Shown here: piece after piece, positions 51,713-61,183 of the stretch
Numbering within the stretch: position 1 is the first letter of the stretch
Layout: every line of letters begins with the position of its first letter
Origin: an uncultured Sphingomonadaceae bacterium
Lineage (GTDB): Bacteria; Pseudomonadota; Alphaproteobacteria; Sphingomonadales; Sphingomonadaceae
Direction: 5' to 3'
Length of the DNA: 64,000 nucleotides
Assembly: GCA_947493215.1 (NCBI GenBank)
Contig: CANLQE010000001.1
Coordinates: 1,178,001-1,242,000, forward strand
Position numbers and translations under genes: made by a program
Notes under the pieces: generated by a model
The model's database searches: none
What the model was told of the DNA's origin: nothing
Seen by the model: only the letters and a program-made list of their open reading frames with translations

Positions 51713-52087
51713 ATGCAAAGCCAGAACAGATTTTTCGATGACCTCTCCAAAGTCCTGAACGGGCTGGCTGGGACAGTTGCTGGCGTTGGCCGTGAAGCCG
51801 AAGCGGGCGCGCGGGAGCGGGCCAAGGAATGGTTCGGCGGCATGGATTTTGTATCCCGTGAGGAATTTGAAGCGGTCAAGGAAATGGCATCCAAGGCCCG
51901 TACAGAGGCCGATGCACTGAAAAAACGTCTTGATACATTGGAGAAAGCCGGCACCGCAAAGCCAGCGGCACGCGCCGCAACGCGCAAGGCGCCAGCCAAA
52001 GCAGCGGCGAAAAAACCGGCCGCTCGCAAGCCGGCGACCCGCAAGCCTGCGGCAAAGAAAACCACACCGCCAAAGTCTGCGAGCTAG
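51713..52087 (+). CDS. ubiK: UbiK/BMFP accessory factor
   Basis: 124 residues. N-terminal part NRFFDDLSKVLNGLAGTVAG and FVSREEFEAVKEMASKARTEADAL-type coiled coil are the UbiK/YqiC (BMFP) pattern, with a coiled coil about 45-85. The tail is a Lys/Ala/Pro-rich low-complexity segment (PAKAAAKKPAARK). It assists ubiquinone synthesis under aerobic growth in relatives. Confidence 0.85.
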   Translation: MQSQNRFFDDLSKVLNGLAGTVAGVGREAEAGARERAKEWFGGMDFVSREEFEAVKEMASKARTEADALKKRLDTLEKAGTAKPAARAATRKAPAKAAAKKPAARKPATRKPAAKKTTPPKSAS

Positions 52088-52257
52088 TTTTCGTCCCATA
52101 GCAGGGCGACTATTTCGCGGCAGACTAGCCTGATCGATTATCCACAGTCTTCCCACAAACAATATGGGTGAAGACATAGCCCCGCCTTGCCCTGCATGAT
52201 GGGCTGGGCCACTAAGACTTGTGATGCAGGGGCAAATGCAAATGATGTGGAACCGTA

Positions 52258-52764
52258 ATGCTTGACGATATGTGGTCCGAGCTTGATCAGGAAGAGGCGC
52301 CGCCAGTTGATATGCTGATCGCTTTTTTTGAAGCGCGCGGCTGGGCGGTCAATCACGTCAGCGAAGAAGAGATTTCGGTCGAAATTAAAGGCAACTGGAC
52401 CAGTTATCAGTTGCGGGCGATCTGGCGCAATGAGGACCATGTCCTGCAATTGCTGCTATTGCCTGAAATGCGCGTTCCTGATGAGAAAAAGATCGCGATT
52501 TATGAGACGCTAGGGCTGATTAATGAGCAGCTATGGCTGGGTCATTTTGATCTCTGGTCGACTAACAACATATTGCTGTTTCGCCATGCGATCATGCTGG
52601 GCGGCAGCGGGATGCTTGGACTCGACCAGGCCCAGACGATTGTCGACATGGCAATTGATGAATGGGAGCGTTTTTATCCCGTGTTCCAGTTTGTCTTGTG
52701 GAGCGACAAAAGCCCGCAGGACGCCATCGAACATGCGATGATAGATACGCAGGGTGAGGCATAA
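52258..52764 (+). CDS. YbjN domain-containing protein
   Basis: 168 residues with the YbjN fold: MLIAFFEARGWAVNHVSEEEISVEIKG, EDHVLQLLLLPEMRVP, LINEQLWLGHFDLWSTNNILLFRHAIML. Family of unclear role, often next to proC in alphaproteobacteria, as here (12-base gap), so it is probably co-transcribed with proC. Confidence 0.88.
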   Translation: MLDDMWSELDQEEAPPVDMLIAFFEARGWAVNHVSEEEISVEIKGNWTSYQLRAIWRNEDHVLQLLLLPEMRVPDEKKIAIYETLGLINEQLWLGHFDLWSTNNILLFRHAIMLGGSGMLGLDQAQTIVDMAIDEWERFYPVFQFVLWSDKSPQDAIEHAMIDTQGEA

Positions 52765-52775
52765 GTGAGGGCGAT

Positions 52776-53588
52776 ATGATCGCAGAGGGCTTTGACAATA
52801 TCTGGTTTATCGGCTGCGGCAATATGGGCGGGGCAATACTGCAGGCGTGGCTAGACCAAGGCTTGGATGCCAATAAAGTCACTGTCATTAAACCAAACGC
52901 GTCACCGCTTCCCGGCGGATTGCAATCAACGCCCGATTACCCCAACGGCTCCGCGCCTGATTTGGTGATGCTGGCGATGAAGCCCTATCAACTGGATGAC
53001 GTCGCGACAAAGCTCGCGCCCATGGTTCGAGAGAATAGCCATATTGTTTCGATTTTGGCCGGGACCGAGATTGATATTTTACGACAGGCTTTCCCCAGCG
53101 CGGGCAAGATTATCCGATTAATGCCGAATATGGCGGTTACCGTGGCCAAGTCGCCGATGCTGCTGATTAGCGAAACGGATGATCCGCATCTGAAGGACCA
53201 AATGAGCCAGCTATTCTCTTCGCTGGGACCACCCGAATGGCTCGACAATGAAGATCAAATGCACATTGCAACGGCCTTGTCAGGCTCTGGCCCGGCCTTT
53301 GTGTTTCGGGTCATTGATGCATTAGCCGTTTCCGCAGAAGGACTGGGCATGGATAAGGACCAAGCTGCGCGTCTAGCGCTGGCGATGGTTGACGGCGCAG
53401 CCACGCTGGCGGCCGGTTCGGACGTCAATCCCGGCGCGCTAGCCAATCAGGTGGCCAGCCCCAATGGTGTCACCCGTAAAGGGCTTGATGTGCTGGATGC
53501 AGACGGACGAGCCAATGCTTTGTTCCATGATGTGTTGAAAGCAGCGATGGAGCGCAACCGCGAAATGGCGGAAGAAGCCAAGGCGTAA
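52776..53588 (+). CDS. proC: Pyrroline-5-carboxylate reductase
   Basis: 270 residues, normal length. The NADPH Rossmann motif is IWFIGCGNMGGAILQAWL, the active-site block is GSGPAFVFRVIDAL and the late NPGALANQVASPNGVT is characteristic of ProC. Last step of proline synthesis. Confidence 0.95.
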   Translation: MIAEGFDNIWFIGCGNMGGAILQAWLDQGLDANKVTVIKPNASPLPGGLQSTPDYPNGSAPDLVMLAMKPYQLDDVATKLAPMVRENSHIVSILAGTEIDILRQAFPSAGKIIRLMPNMAVTVAKSPMLLISETDDPHLKDQMSQLFSSLGPPEWLDNEDQMHIATALSGSGPAFVFRVIDALAVSAEGLGMDKDQAARLALAMVDGAATLAAGSDVNPGALANQVASPNGVTRKGLDVLDADGRANALFHDVLKAAMERNREMAEEAKA

Positions 53589-53648
53589 GCAACAACGCTT
53601 CCTTGGTGTGCAGCTAGGGATATTCAGGGTGTTCCCGGATGCCCCGTC

Positions 53649-54161
53649 TCAGCTCTTGTCCTTGCGCAGATCAAACACCATTTGGCGATCACTTTCCGGC
53701 ACCAAACCCTCCAGCACATGCCAGAAACCGGATACCGATTCCTGTCCGGCGGTTACATAAGCGGCGGACAGTCGTTCCCGCAATTGCGCAAATAATTCGG
53801 CTTCCAAAGCGGCGCCATTGTCGGTCAGCCGCAGCAATTTTTGACGGCGGTCTAGCGCGCCGGTTTTGGTCACGACCAGATCGCGATCATGCAGTTCTTT
53901 CAGAACCCGGCCCAAGGATTGTTTGGTAATCGCCAGCAATCGCAGCAATTCCCCAACCGTCAAATCCGGTTGACGGGCAATGAAATAAAGCGCCCGGTGA
54001 TGCGCGCGGCCAAGACCTTGTTTGGCAAGCTCCTGATCAATCGCGTTGGTCAGGCGAGTGTAGCCGAAATAAAGCAGCTCCACACCGCGTCGGATTTCGT
54101 CTTCACGCAGGAAAAGTGGCGAAGCGCCGGGAGAAGTAGCAGGACGAGATATGTCAGTCAT
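53649..54161 (-). CDS. MarR-family regulator
   Basis: 170 residues from ATG 54161; a frame extending to 54380 runs into the divergent ilvE gene and is not credible. The winged helix shows LGRAHHRALYFIARQPDLTVG, LLAITKQSLGRVLKEL and the wing DRDLVVTKTGALDRRQKLLRLT. Divergent from ilvE with 91 bases between, so it may control that promoter; no clear dyad was confirmed. Confidence 0.88.
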   Translation of the reverse strand: MTDISRPATSPGASPLFLREDEIRRGVELLYFGYTRLTNAIDQELAKQGLGRAHHRALYFIARQPDLTVGELLRLLAITKQSLGRVLKELHDRDLVVTKTGALDRRQKLLRLTDNGAALEAELFAQLRERLSAAYVTAGQESVSGFWHVLEGLVPESDRQMVFDLRKDKS

Positions 54162-54252
54162 GTTGACGTATCTTGACATGCTGCTTAGGTGATTGCAAGA
54201 TAAACTGATTACGCTTCCGATCCTCCCATTAGTCCGGCGAAAGTGACGAGAT

Positions 54253-55350
54253 ATGGCACATGACGATAGTCTGGAAATCCTTGTTGAACGGAATCCCAAG
54301 CCGGTGACCGATGCCGACCGGGTGAAGCTGTTGGAAGACCCCGGTTTTGGCAATTTGTTCACCGACCATATGGCGGTCATCCGCTATACCGAAGGGCAGG
54401 GATGGCATGATGCGAAGATAACCGCGCGCGCGCCGATCCCGATGGACCCTGCGTCCTCTGTGCTGCATTATGCGCAGGAAATATTTGAAGGCATGAAAGC
54501 TTACCGGCTGGCTGATGGTACAACCGCTTTGTTCCGGCCGGATCAGAATGCCCAGCGGTTTCAAGCGTCCGCGCAGCGCATGGCGATGCCGGAATTGCCA
54601 GAAGATCTTTTCCTAAAGTCGGTTGAAGCGCTGGTCGATATTGATCGCGACTGGTTTCCGTCGGCCGAAGGCGGATCGCTTTATCTGCGCCCGTTCATGT
54701 TCGCCAGTGAAGTGTTTCTTGGCGTTCGTCCGGCCAAAGAATATCTCTATATGGTGATCGCCTCTCCTGCCGGTGCCTATTTCAAAGCTGGCGCATCGGC
54801 GATCACGATTTGGGTGTCGCAGGATTATAGTCGGGCCGCTCCCGGCGGCACAGGCGCTGCCAAATGCGGTGGTAATTATGCCGCGAGCCTCGTCGCTCAA
54901 GCCGAAGCGATTGCGCAAAATTGCGATCAGGTTGTGTTTCTTGATGCCGCCGAACAGCGCTGGGTTGAGGAACTGGGCGGGATGAACCTGTTTTTCGTGA
55001 TGGATGATGGCCGGCTTATCACGCCGCCACTGACCGGAACGATTTTACCGGGAATCACGCGGGAATCGATCATGATTTTGGCCCGGGAAGAGGGACTGGA
55101 AGTCAGCGAAGAAGCTTATTCCATCGATCAATGGCGCGAAGACGCGGCGAGCGGGAAATTGAGGGAAACCTTCGCTTGTGGAACCGCGGCGGTTGTAACG
55201 GCGGTGGGAACTGTCCGGTCCGAAAGCGGAGATTTTACCATTGGCAGTGGCGGCCCAGGGCAGTTAACGGAAAAACTGCGTATGCGTCTTGTCGATATTC
55301 AACGTGGCCTTGCCGAAGACCAGCATGGCTGGGTGAAACGCCTGTTCTGA
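54253..55350 (+). CDS. ilvE: Branched-chain amino-acid aminotransferase
   Basis: 365 residues. PLP-fold type IV aminotransferase signatures are HYAQEIFEGMKAYRL, FMFASEVFLGVRPAKEYLY, the Lys in GAAKCGGNYAASL and QRWVEELGGMNLFFV. Transfers amino groups in leucine, isoleucine and valine metabolism. Followed by tRNA-Gln after 93 bases. Confidence 0.95.
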   Translation: MAHDDSLEILVERNPKPVTDADRVKLLEDPGFGNLFTDHMAVIRYTEGQGWHDAKITARAPIPMDPASSVLHYAQEIFEGMKAYRLADGTTALFRPDQNAQRFQASAQRMAMPELPEDLFLKSVEALVDIDRDWFPSAEGGSLYLRPFMFASEVFLGVRPAKEYLYMVIASPAGAYFKAGASAITIWVSQDYSRAAPGGTGAAKCGGNYAASLVAQAEAIAQNCDQVVFLDAAEQRWVEELGGMNLFFVMDDGRLITPPLTGTILPGITRESIMILAREEGLEVSEEAYSIDQWREDAASGKLRETFACGTAAVVTAVGTVRSESGDFTIGSGGPGQLTEKLRMRLVDIQRGLAEDQHGWVKRLF

Positions 55351-55443
55351 ATAATGTTCGAAAAATAAGCTGTAACTGGCTCTTGCCCCATCGAGGTAAG
55401 TTGGATATTAGGCCCCTTCGCTGACGAATGAAGCAGCCTATAT

Positions 55444-55518
55444 TGGGGTGTCGCCAAGTGGTAAGGCAGCGGCTTTTGATGCCGCCATGCGCAGGTTCGA
55501 ATCCTGCCACCCCAACCA
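55444..55518 (+). tRNA. tRNA-Gln (UUG)
   Basis: 75 bases with encoded CCA. TGGGGTG pairs with CACCCCA, the anticodon loop TTTTGAT gives TTG, and the T-loop is GGTTCGAATCC. Confidence 0.95.
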
Positions 55519-55581
55519 ATTCCAGAACCTAATGTAACATCCCAACACTGATTGCAGAAATCTCGTTTGCTTGATGGAGCG

Positions 55582-55602
55582 CGGTCAAAATGGTTTTGAC
55601 CG
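55582..55602. repeat. Perfect 9-bp-arm palindrome
   Basis: CGGTCAAAA and TTTTGACCG around TGG, 64 bases after tRNA-Gln. It may be an operator or a tRNA transcript terminator (part of the right arm is T-rich). Confidence 0.45.
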
Positions 55603-55735
55603 GCTTCTGCGAAGGCACTGACCACGCTTACAAAACAACCAAGTAAAACGAATCACTAACGCTTATTCAGCACCATAAAATAACGCCGAGAGCGTCGGAC
55701 CTTGCCTTGGTGACAGGAATATTGGTGGCCGAATT

Positions 55736-55815
55736 GGTAAAATGGGTAAGATTCATGTAAAGCTATGTAAATTACATGCCGTGGCTCTGGTAAAGTCGGT
55801 AAATATAGCGGTAAA
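55736..55815 (+). promoter_or_regulatory. Phased GTAA direct repeats upstream of the response regulator
   Basis: GTAA occurs at 55737, 55746, 55757, 55767, 55790, 55799 and 55811, mostly 9-12 bases apart. Such helical-turn-spaced direct repeats are the usual binding pattern of OmpR-class regulators, one of which is encoded 71 bases downstream. Autoregulation is inferred. The rest of the 55519-55885 gap holds only the palindrome at 55582. Confidence 0.55.
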
Positions 55816-55885
55816 CATGATCCGGGTTGGGAATTTACATAAAGCGAAAGCAAGGGGACATTGCTTTCGTTACCGGGGAGCTTTT

Positions 55886-56581
55886 ATGCGTATAGCCATT
55901 GCTGACGATGACAAGGAAGTCGTAGAATTCTTAGGAAGAATAGTCGAAGGGCAAGGTCATGTCTTTGTGAGCTACGCGGACGGCAATGCTCTGACGAATG
56001 CATTGTTACGGGACACTTTTGATTTAGTGATCTTGGATTGGAATATGCCCGGCAAAACCGGCATCCAAATTCTGGAATGGATGGATGGCGCAGTTGACGA
56101 ACGTCCGCCGGTGATGATGATGACCAGCCGAACCGCAAAGCAGGATATCAGCGATGCTTTGAACGCTGGCGCTGACGATTATATCACCAAACCAGAAGAT
56201 CCAAATGTGATTGGCGCTAGAATTAACGCGATGCTTCGGCGTAGCGCCGGCTCAACCGCGATGGAATCAACGGCCCAATATGGCGAATATATACTTGACC
56301 GGATCGAACAAAAAGTTCGGCATAAGGAAAGCGAAGTATCGCTGACGGCAAAAGAGTTTGAATTGACAGATTTGATGTTCCGCAATCGTGACCGGACCTT
56401 GTCGCGCCGTTACATCATGGAAACAGTTTGGCGGACAAATGCACATCTGGCGACCCGTACGCTCGACATGCATGTCTCCCGGGTACGATCGAAATTGTCA
56501 CTTACGCCTGAGAACGGGTTTCGGATTTTCACCGTTTTCGGCTATGGCTATAGACTGGAGACCTTAAGCAACGGGATATGA
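55886..56581 (+). CDS. OmpR-class response regulator
   Basis: 231 residues from ATG 55886 (GGGGAG just upstream); the longer frame from 55742 would translate the GTAA-repeat region and is rejected. Receiver: IAIADDDKEVVEFL, phosphoacceptor Asp in LVILDWNMPG, Thr in MMMTSRT, Lys in YITKPED. DNA-binding winged helix ends FGYGYRLETL. The gene overlaps the FecR/LysM gene by 4 bases. Confidence 0.92.
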   Translation: MRIAIADDDKEVVEFLGRIVEGQGHVFVSYADGNALTNALLRDTFDLVILDWNMPGKTGIQILEWMDGAVDERPPVMMMTSRTAKQDISDALNAGADDYITKPEDPNVIGARINAMLRRSAGSTAMESTAQYGEYILDRIEQKVRHKESEVSLTAKEFELTDLMFRNRDRTLSRRYIMETVWRTNAHLATRTLDMHVSRVRSKLSLTPENGFRIFTVFGYGYRLETLSNGI

Positions 56582-57951
56582 GCATGAGCTTTTTGACAAG
56601 TAAGCGTGAATATTTCGATTGCTTGCGAATTGCATCCTGCCTCTTAATGGCGCCAGCTATTCTCTCATCAGTATCCGCGCAGGCCCAATCCTTTGCGGAT
56701 AATGCGCGGGTGGAATATGTTTTTAAACGCGGCGATACGCTTATCGACCTCGCAAATAAATATATGCGCAAGCGGTCTGACTATGTGGCGGTGCAGCGGC
56801 TTAATCGGATCGCAAATCCGCGCTTCATTCCCGTCGGTAAAACCGTCTCGATCCCGTTTCGTTTACTGAAATACCGCAAGAGTGAGGCCAGCTTGAGCGC
56901 GTTTCGAGGAAATGTTTCCATAGTCCGCGGCGGTCAGACGATAAAGCCGGCGAGAGGTCTGGATATTGCCGAAGGTAGCCGGCTGGCAACGGCGGCAGGC
57001 AGCTTTCTGACATTGCAACTTGAGGATGGTTCGCGCATTTCAATGCCATCTAACAGCAAAATGCGCCTTACCCGATTGCGGCATATATTATTGACAGACA
57101 GCGTGGACTACGAGCTGGCGGTTGATAACGGTCGGGTGCGGTCGAAAATCACACCATTTGATAAGAAGTATGACCGCTATCGTGTCCGGACGCCGGTTGC
57201 TGTGTCCGCGGTGAGGGGTACGGATTACCGCACCCGCGTTGATGAGGCGACCGGGACGGCCTATTCGGAAACGGTCGAGGGTGCGGTGGATGTTGCTGCT
57301 GGCGACAGCTTTGAAGGCGCGGAAATCGTGTCGGTTCCTGCCGGTAAAGGGGCAGCGGCCACAGTCACCGGAGACTTGGCAACAGCAGATTTGCTGACGC
57401 CCCCCGAACTGATCGATCCGGCGAAGGTGCAATCGGAAGAAGAACTGAACTTTACCATTGCGCCGCAAGCAGCGGCTTCCGCCCATCGGGTGCTGTTGTC
57501 GTCCGACGCTGGCTTTGTAGATATTGTCGCCGAGCAATTGGGCGATGGACCGACAATCAGCTTGCCGGGCATTGAAGACGGTCGCTATTTTGCCAAAGCC
57601 ACCGCCATTGGACAGGACGGTTTTGAAGGCATGCCAGCGACTTATTCGTTCAAGCGTCAATTGAGCACCCTAAGCGGTAGCGCTGGCAAAGGTGACTTTG
57701 GTTATCGTTTCAAATGGGTTGGTACCGGTAAGGGGAAGCGAGTTTATCGCTTTCAACTTCTACTGGATGATAAAAACGCGATCCCCGTTATCGATGAAGC
57801 GGGACTGACGAATGACGTCATTACTTTGTCGGATCTTCCCGACGGTGAGTATTTCTGGCGGGTTGGTGTCACCCAATATTCGTCCGATCCGGAAGATAAA
57901 GACGTGTTTCAAAAATGGACCGATTTTGAAAAATTGACGGTGGTCGGTTAG
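56578..57951 (+). CDS. Exported LysM-FecR domain protein
   Basis: 457 residues with a signal peptide (ending SAQAQ). A LysM-like unit (about 45-95, YVFKRGDTLIDLANKYMRK) is followed by a FecR domain (about 110-260, VRGGQTIKPARGLDIAEGSRLATAAGS, VRTPVAVSAVRGTDYRTRV) and fibronectin-like repeats ending SDLPDGEYFWRVGV. Likely a periplasmic sensor partner of the kinase encoded next; 4-base overlap with the regulator gene. Confidence 0.88.
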   Translation: MSMSFLTSKREYFDCLRIASCLLMAPAILSSVSAQAQSFADNARVEYVFKRGDTLIDLANKYMRKRSDYVAVQRLNRIANPRFIPVGKTVSIPFRLLKYRKSEASLSAFRGNVSIVRGGQTIKPARGLDIAEGSRLATAAGSFLTLQLEDGSRISMPSNSKMRLTRLRHILLTDSVDYELAVDNGRVRSKITPFDKKYDRYRVRTPVAVSAVRGTDYRTRVDEATGTAYSETVEGAVDVAAGDSFEGAEIVSVPAGKGAAATVTGDLATADLLTPPELIDPAKVQSEEELNFTIAPQAAASAHRVLLSSDAGFVDIVAEQLGDGPTISLPGIEDGRYFAKATAIGQDGFEGMPATYSFKRQLSTLSGSAGKGDFGYRFKWVGTGKGKRVYRFQLLLDDKNAIPVIDEAGLTNDVITLSDLPDGEYFWRVGVTQYSSDPEDKDVFQKWTDFEKLTVVG

Positions 57952-58003
57952 AGGCTTAATCGCCCGGACCGAACTGCACCGTTGTTTGGAGAGTTAACTG
58001 TCA

Positions 58004-60289
58004 ATGAAACTGCGCCGTCGCCTGGGAATTGAATGGGCCGGTGTCGCGCTGGTGGCGTCGTTGATTGTGACCGCTCTGATCTATTGGAACAGTCTGTCGA
58101 GCTTCGACAATCTTCTTTATGATCGCTTGTCGGAATATGACCGGCCAGAAGCATCCGAAGAGATACTGATTATCGCGGTTGATGAAGATAGCCTAGCGGC
58201 CTTTGGAAAATGGCCTTGGCCCCGGGATCGTCACGCCGATTTGCTGAACATATTAGCCGAAGCGGAACCCAAAGCGCTTGCCTTTGATATATTGCTTAGT
58301 GAACCGGGCAGTGCAGGAGAGGATCTAGCTCTGGTAGAGGCCGCATCAAAAAGTGAAAATCTTTTTCTGCCGCTTCATTTTGTCTTTCCCGGAAGTAATG
58401 GCGCGGAATTTGATATCAAGGAACCGATTGCGCCACTTAAACAAGCGGTCAGTGGCATTGGCCACGTCAATCTGCTCTTTGATCGCGATGGCGTGGTGCG
58501 GCGAACTGCGCTTTGCTTCGGTGGAATCACTGATCTTGCCGACAGTGAGGAGACGATCTGGCCGCACTTAATGGAGCAAATCTATCGCAGCGTGAACGGC
58601 GTAAATTCAGCCGCTTACGACCGCTTAGAAAATTGTCAGCAGGCGTTGCTTATGCCCTATGCGATGCGCGGCGCTTATTCTCAAATATCCTATGCCGCAG
58701 TAGTAAATGGCGAGATTCCCACCGCTTTTCTGAAAGATAAGATCATATTGGTGGGCGCGACGGCGCAGGGTTTGGGTGATCAGCACCCTGTACCACTTGG
58801 CGATGGTGGGACCATGGCCGGAGTTGAAATTATGGCCAATATGCTGGGCGACACCATGGCCGATAATTTTATCACGCCTGTTTCAATAGGGACTCAAATC
58901 ATATTATCATTGATCCCGACCTGGATATTGCTGATCGGTTTTTGGCGCTGGCGTCCGCGGACGACGATTTTTTTCTCGGTCGCATTGATCATGGTCATAT
59001 TGGTGGCTAGCGCGGCGCTGCTGTCCTTCCAAATATGGTTTGCGCCGGGTGCCGCGCTTGTTGGCTTGGCGCTGGTTTATCCGGTTTGGGGGTGGCGACG
59101 TTTACAGGCAACCAGTGATTTCATGGATGATGAACTCAAAAACTATCGATTGGAAACTCCTGATATTCCAGTGCTGGAAACGTCTCTAGGGCCGGTTGAT
59201 TTGGTGACCGAGCAGGCCGAAGAGCTAGCCCATGCGATCAAGCATGTCCGTGATTTACGGCGATTTATTTCCGATGCGTTGACCAATTTGCCGGACCCTA
59301 TGTTTATCACGGGCCTCGATGGCAAAGTGAAATTCGTGAATAAGTTGGCGCAAACCGGCTTTGAAGATGGCGCTCAGGATCTGGCGCTCGACGATATGCT
59401 CGCGCGCTTTGTCGCGCCTGAAGATTTGGATGATGTAAAGAATTACCTGGCGCTCGACCAAAAATTGCGGGAACATGATTACATCGATTTCACCTCCCTA
59501 AATGATCAAATATTCGCGATGCGTCGGACAAGAGTATTGTCCGATGCCGGTGAGTTGCGGGGGCATATCCATTATCTCGCCGACATTACCGCCGTTGCCA
59601 ATGCAGCGCAGGAACGCGAAGAAGTGCTGCAGCTTTTGTCGCATGACATGCGATCACCGCAGGCAGCGATATTGGCTCTGCTCGATGGTCAGGAAACAAC
59701 GGACAGCAATAAACGTATCGAAAGTCACGCCCGCCGTACCTTAGCACTGGCCGATAATTTTGTTGGCTTGGCGCGGATTAAATCCAGTGAGTTTTCCGGC
59801 GAGGATATCTTGCTGTCTGATTTGGTGATTGAGGCCAATGACAGCCTTTGGCCACTCGCAAAACAGCGGGGCATCAAAGCGACGGTTGATGATCAATCGG
59901 ATGGGGCTTTCGTTGTCGGTGAGCCATCTAGTCTTTACCGCTCCTTCGCTAATCTGATCGATAATGCTATAAAATATAGTCCTGATAATAGTCAGTTGAC
60001 CATTGTTCTCCGAAATATCAGTTTGGATCAGCAGCCTTTTGTGGCTGTTTCAATCACCGATGAAGGGCAGGGTATCGCAGAAGACATGCTCGGCAATTTG
60101 TTTGACCGGTTCGTTAGCAACGACGCGGAATCAAAAGGGACCGTCAAAGGTGCTGGACTAGGGCTCAATTTCGTAGCGGCGGTTGTTGAACGCCACGGCG
60201 GGACTATCCGGGTGGAAAATATACGAGAAGGCGGAGCGCGGTTTACAATATTATTGCCGCTGGCGCCCGAGCCGGAGGAAGTCGCCTGA
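58004..60289 (+). CDS. CHASE2-domain sensor histidine kinase
   Basis: 761 residues: one N-terminal helix, an extracellular CHASE2 domain (about 35-300, LLYDRLSEYDRPEASEEILIIAVDEDSLAAFG), three membrane helices (about 300-365), a PAS-like segment (about 420-530) and the kinase core. The H-box is LSHDMRSPQAAIL, the N-box FANLIDNAIKYSP, and the G-boxes TDEGQGIAEDM and GAGLGLNFVAAV. It is 52 bases after the FecR gene. Together the three genes form an envelope-sensing two-component unit. Confidence 0.92.
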   Translation: MKLRRRLGIEWAGVALVASLIVTALIYWNSLSSFDNLLYDRLSEYDRPEASEEILIIAVDEDSLAAFGKWPWPRDRHADLLNILAEAEPKALAFDILLSEPGSAGEDLALVEAASKSENLFLPLHFVFPGSNGAEFDIKEPIAPLKQAVSGIGHVNLLFDRDGVVRRTALCFGGITDLADSEETIWPHLMEQIYRSVNGVNSAAYDRLENCQQALLMPYAMRGAYSQISYAAVVNGEIPTAFLKDKIILVGATAQGLGDQHPVPLGDGGTMAGVEIMANMLGDTMADNFITPVSIGTQIILSLIPTWILLIGFWRWRPRTTIFFSVALIMVILVASAALLSFQIWFAPGAALVGLALVYPVWGWRRLQATSDFMDDELKNYRLETPDIPVLETSLGPVDLVTEQAEELAHAIKHVRDLRRFISDALTNLPDPMFITGLDGKVKFVNKLAQTGFEDGAQDLALDDMLARFVAPEDLDDVKNYLALDQKLREHDYIDFTSLNDQIFAMRRTRVLSDAGELRGHIHYLADITAVANAAQEREEVLQLLSHDMRSPQAAILALLDGQETTDSNKRIESHARRTLALADNFVGLARIKSSEFSGEDILLSDLVIEANDSLWPLAKQRGIKATVDDQSDGAFVVGEPSSLYRSFANLIDNAIKYSPDNSQLTIVLRNISLDQQPFVAVSITDEGQGIAEDMLGNLFDRFVSNDAESKGTVKGAGLGLNFVAAVVERHGGTIRVENIREGGARFTILLPLAPEPEEVA

Positions 60290-60297
60290 TCAGATCG

Positions 60298-60858
60298 CTA
60301 TTCGATACCGTTACGGGTGCGGGATGTGGTTTTGGTCGTTTGGTCCGAATTTCCAAGATCGGATAGAGCTGCATCAATCAGATGGGGTAAAGATTGCTCT
60401 ATCGAACCCTTGCAATGATATTCCGCTGCGGTGCCGGAATAGATGGTGGATCCATCGGATGCGCTGACCATGTTAATTGTCAGGCGATGTTCCACATCGT
60501 CGCAGGATTGCAGAGGTTTTCGTTCTTTTTGTTCGGCAATCGTGCTGACTTCGCTATTTTCCCCTGTTGTCACTGCGATGGATGCGGGCCGGCCCGCTAG
60601 GGCGATATGAACCAATATTAGTGCGTCAGTTGCCGCAGTAAAATTGTTGACGGCCAAAGCGTCAGCCACCATCTTGCGAGCCATCATGTAGGTTTCGCTG
60701 TTTTGCTCGGGTTTGGCCGTGAAGCTATATTGTTTCTGTGCAGGCAAAGTCGAGACCGCTTGGGTTTGAATCCGGGTCTCTATGGGGCCGCCGCAACTGG
60801 TAGTTAAGGCGGCTATTGGTATCATCAAGGTGACAAGGCGGCGCATAGTAGTCCTCAT
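60298..60858 (-). CDS. Uncharacterised lipoprotein
   Basis: 186 residues. Lipobox LTTSC (Cys22). The mature part shows TRIQTQAVSTLPAQKQYSF, ARKMVADALAVNNF and DVEHRLTINMVSASDGSTIY, similar to DUF4136-like lipoproteins but too weak to assign. Convergent with the CHASE2 kinase gene. Confidence 0.7.
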   Translation of the reverse strand: MRTTMRRLVTLMIPIAALTTSCGGPIETRIQTQAVSTLPAQKQYSFTAKPEQNSETYMMARKMVADALAVNNFTAATDALILVHIALAGRPASIAVTTGENSEVSTIAEQKERKPLQSCDDVEHRLTINMVSASDGSTIYSGTAAEYHCKGSIEQSLPHLIDAALSDLGNSDQTTKTTSRTRNGIE

Positions 60859-60946
60859 GCTCGTTAGTGACCGATAGAATCAATAAGGCGATAAGCTTGA
60901 AATGTCACGATAATTGGTCTCGAGTGCAGCAATATGCTGCACCAAT

Positions 60947-61180
60947 TTAGTATCTTATCGCAAAATAGATCACATAAAACCACGACAGAAAGCCGTGAAA
61001 AATTGCCCACAGGATTGACTCATTCGTCGTAAAACTAATCGCTATGGCAAGGGCACTACCAAAGCCTACACCCTTGCTAACAATTTCTTTTCGAACATAG
61101 GTGGCACCTCTGCTCATCGGTGATTCTCCTGCCGCATAATCTTCTGGCCGCATTCGTTCGGGTTTGATCTTTTCCGCCAT
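60947..61180 (-). CDS. Small two-span membrane protein
   Basis: 77 residues: a charged N-terminus then VGFGSALAIAISFTTNESILWAIFHGFLSWFYVIYFAIRY-like hydrophobic stretch of about two spans. Starts 3 bases after the DAHP synthase stop and is probably co-transcribed with it. No family is recognised. Confidence 0.65.
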   Translation of the reverse strand: MAEKIKPERMRPEDYAAGESPMSRGATYVRKEIVSKGVGFGSALAIAISFTTNESILWAIFHGFLSWFYVIYFAIRY

Positions 61181-61183
61181 TGC

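Noticed and set aside
52138-52146. Single DnaA-box-like TTATCCACA
   Set aside because: One isolated copy without AT-rich neighbours or other boxes does not make a replication origin.
53649-54380. MarR gene with an extended N-terminus
   Set aside because: The extra 73 codons run over the divergent ilvE start and have no domain; ATG 54161 gives a normal MarR length.
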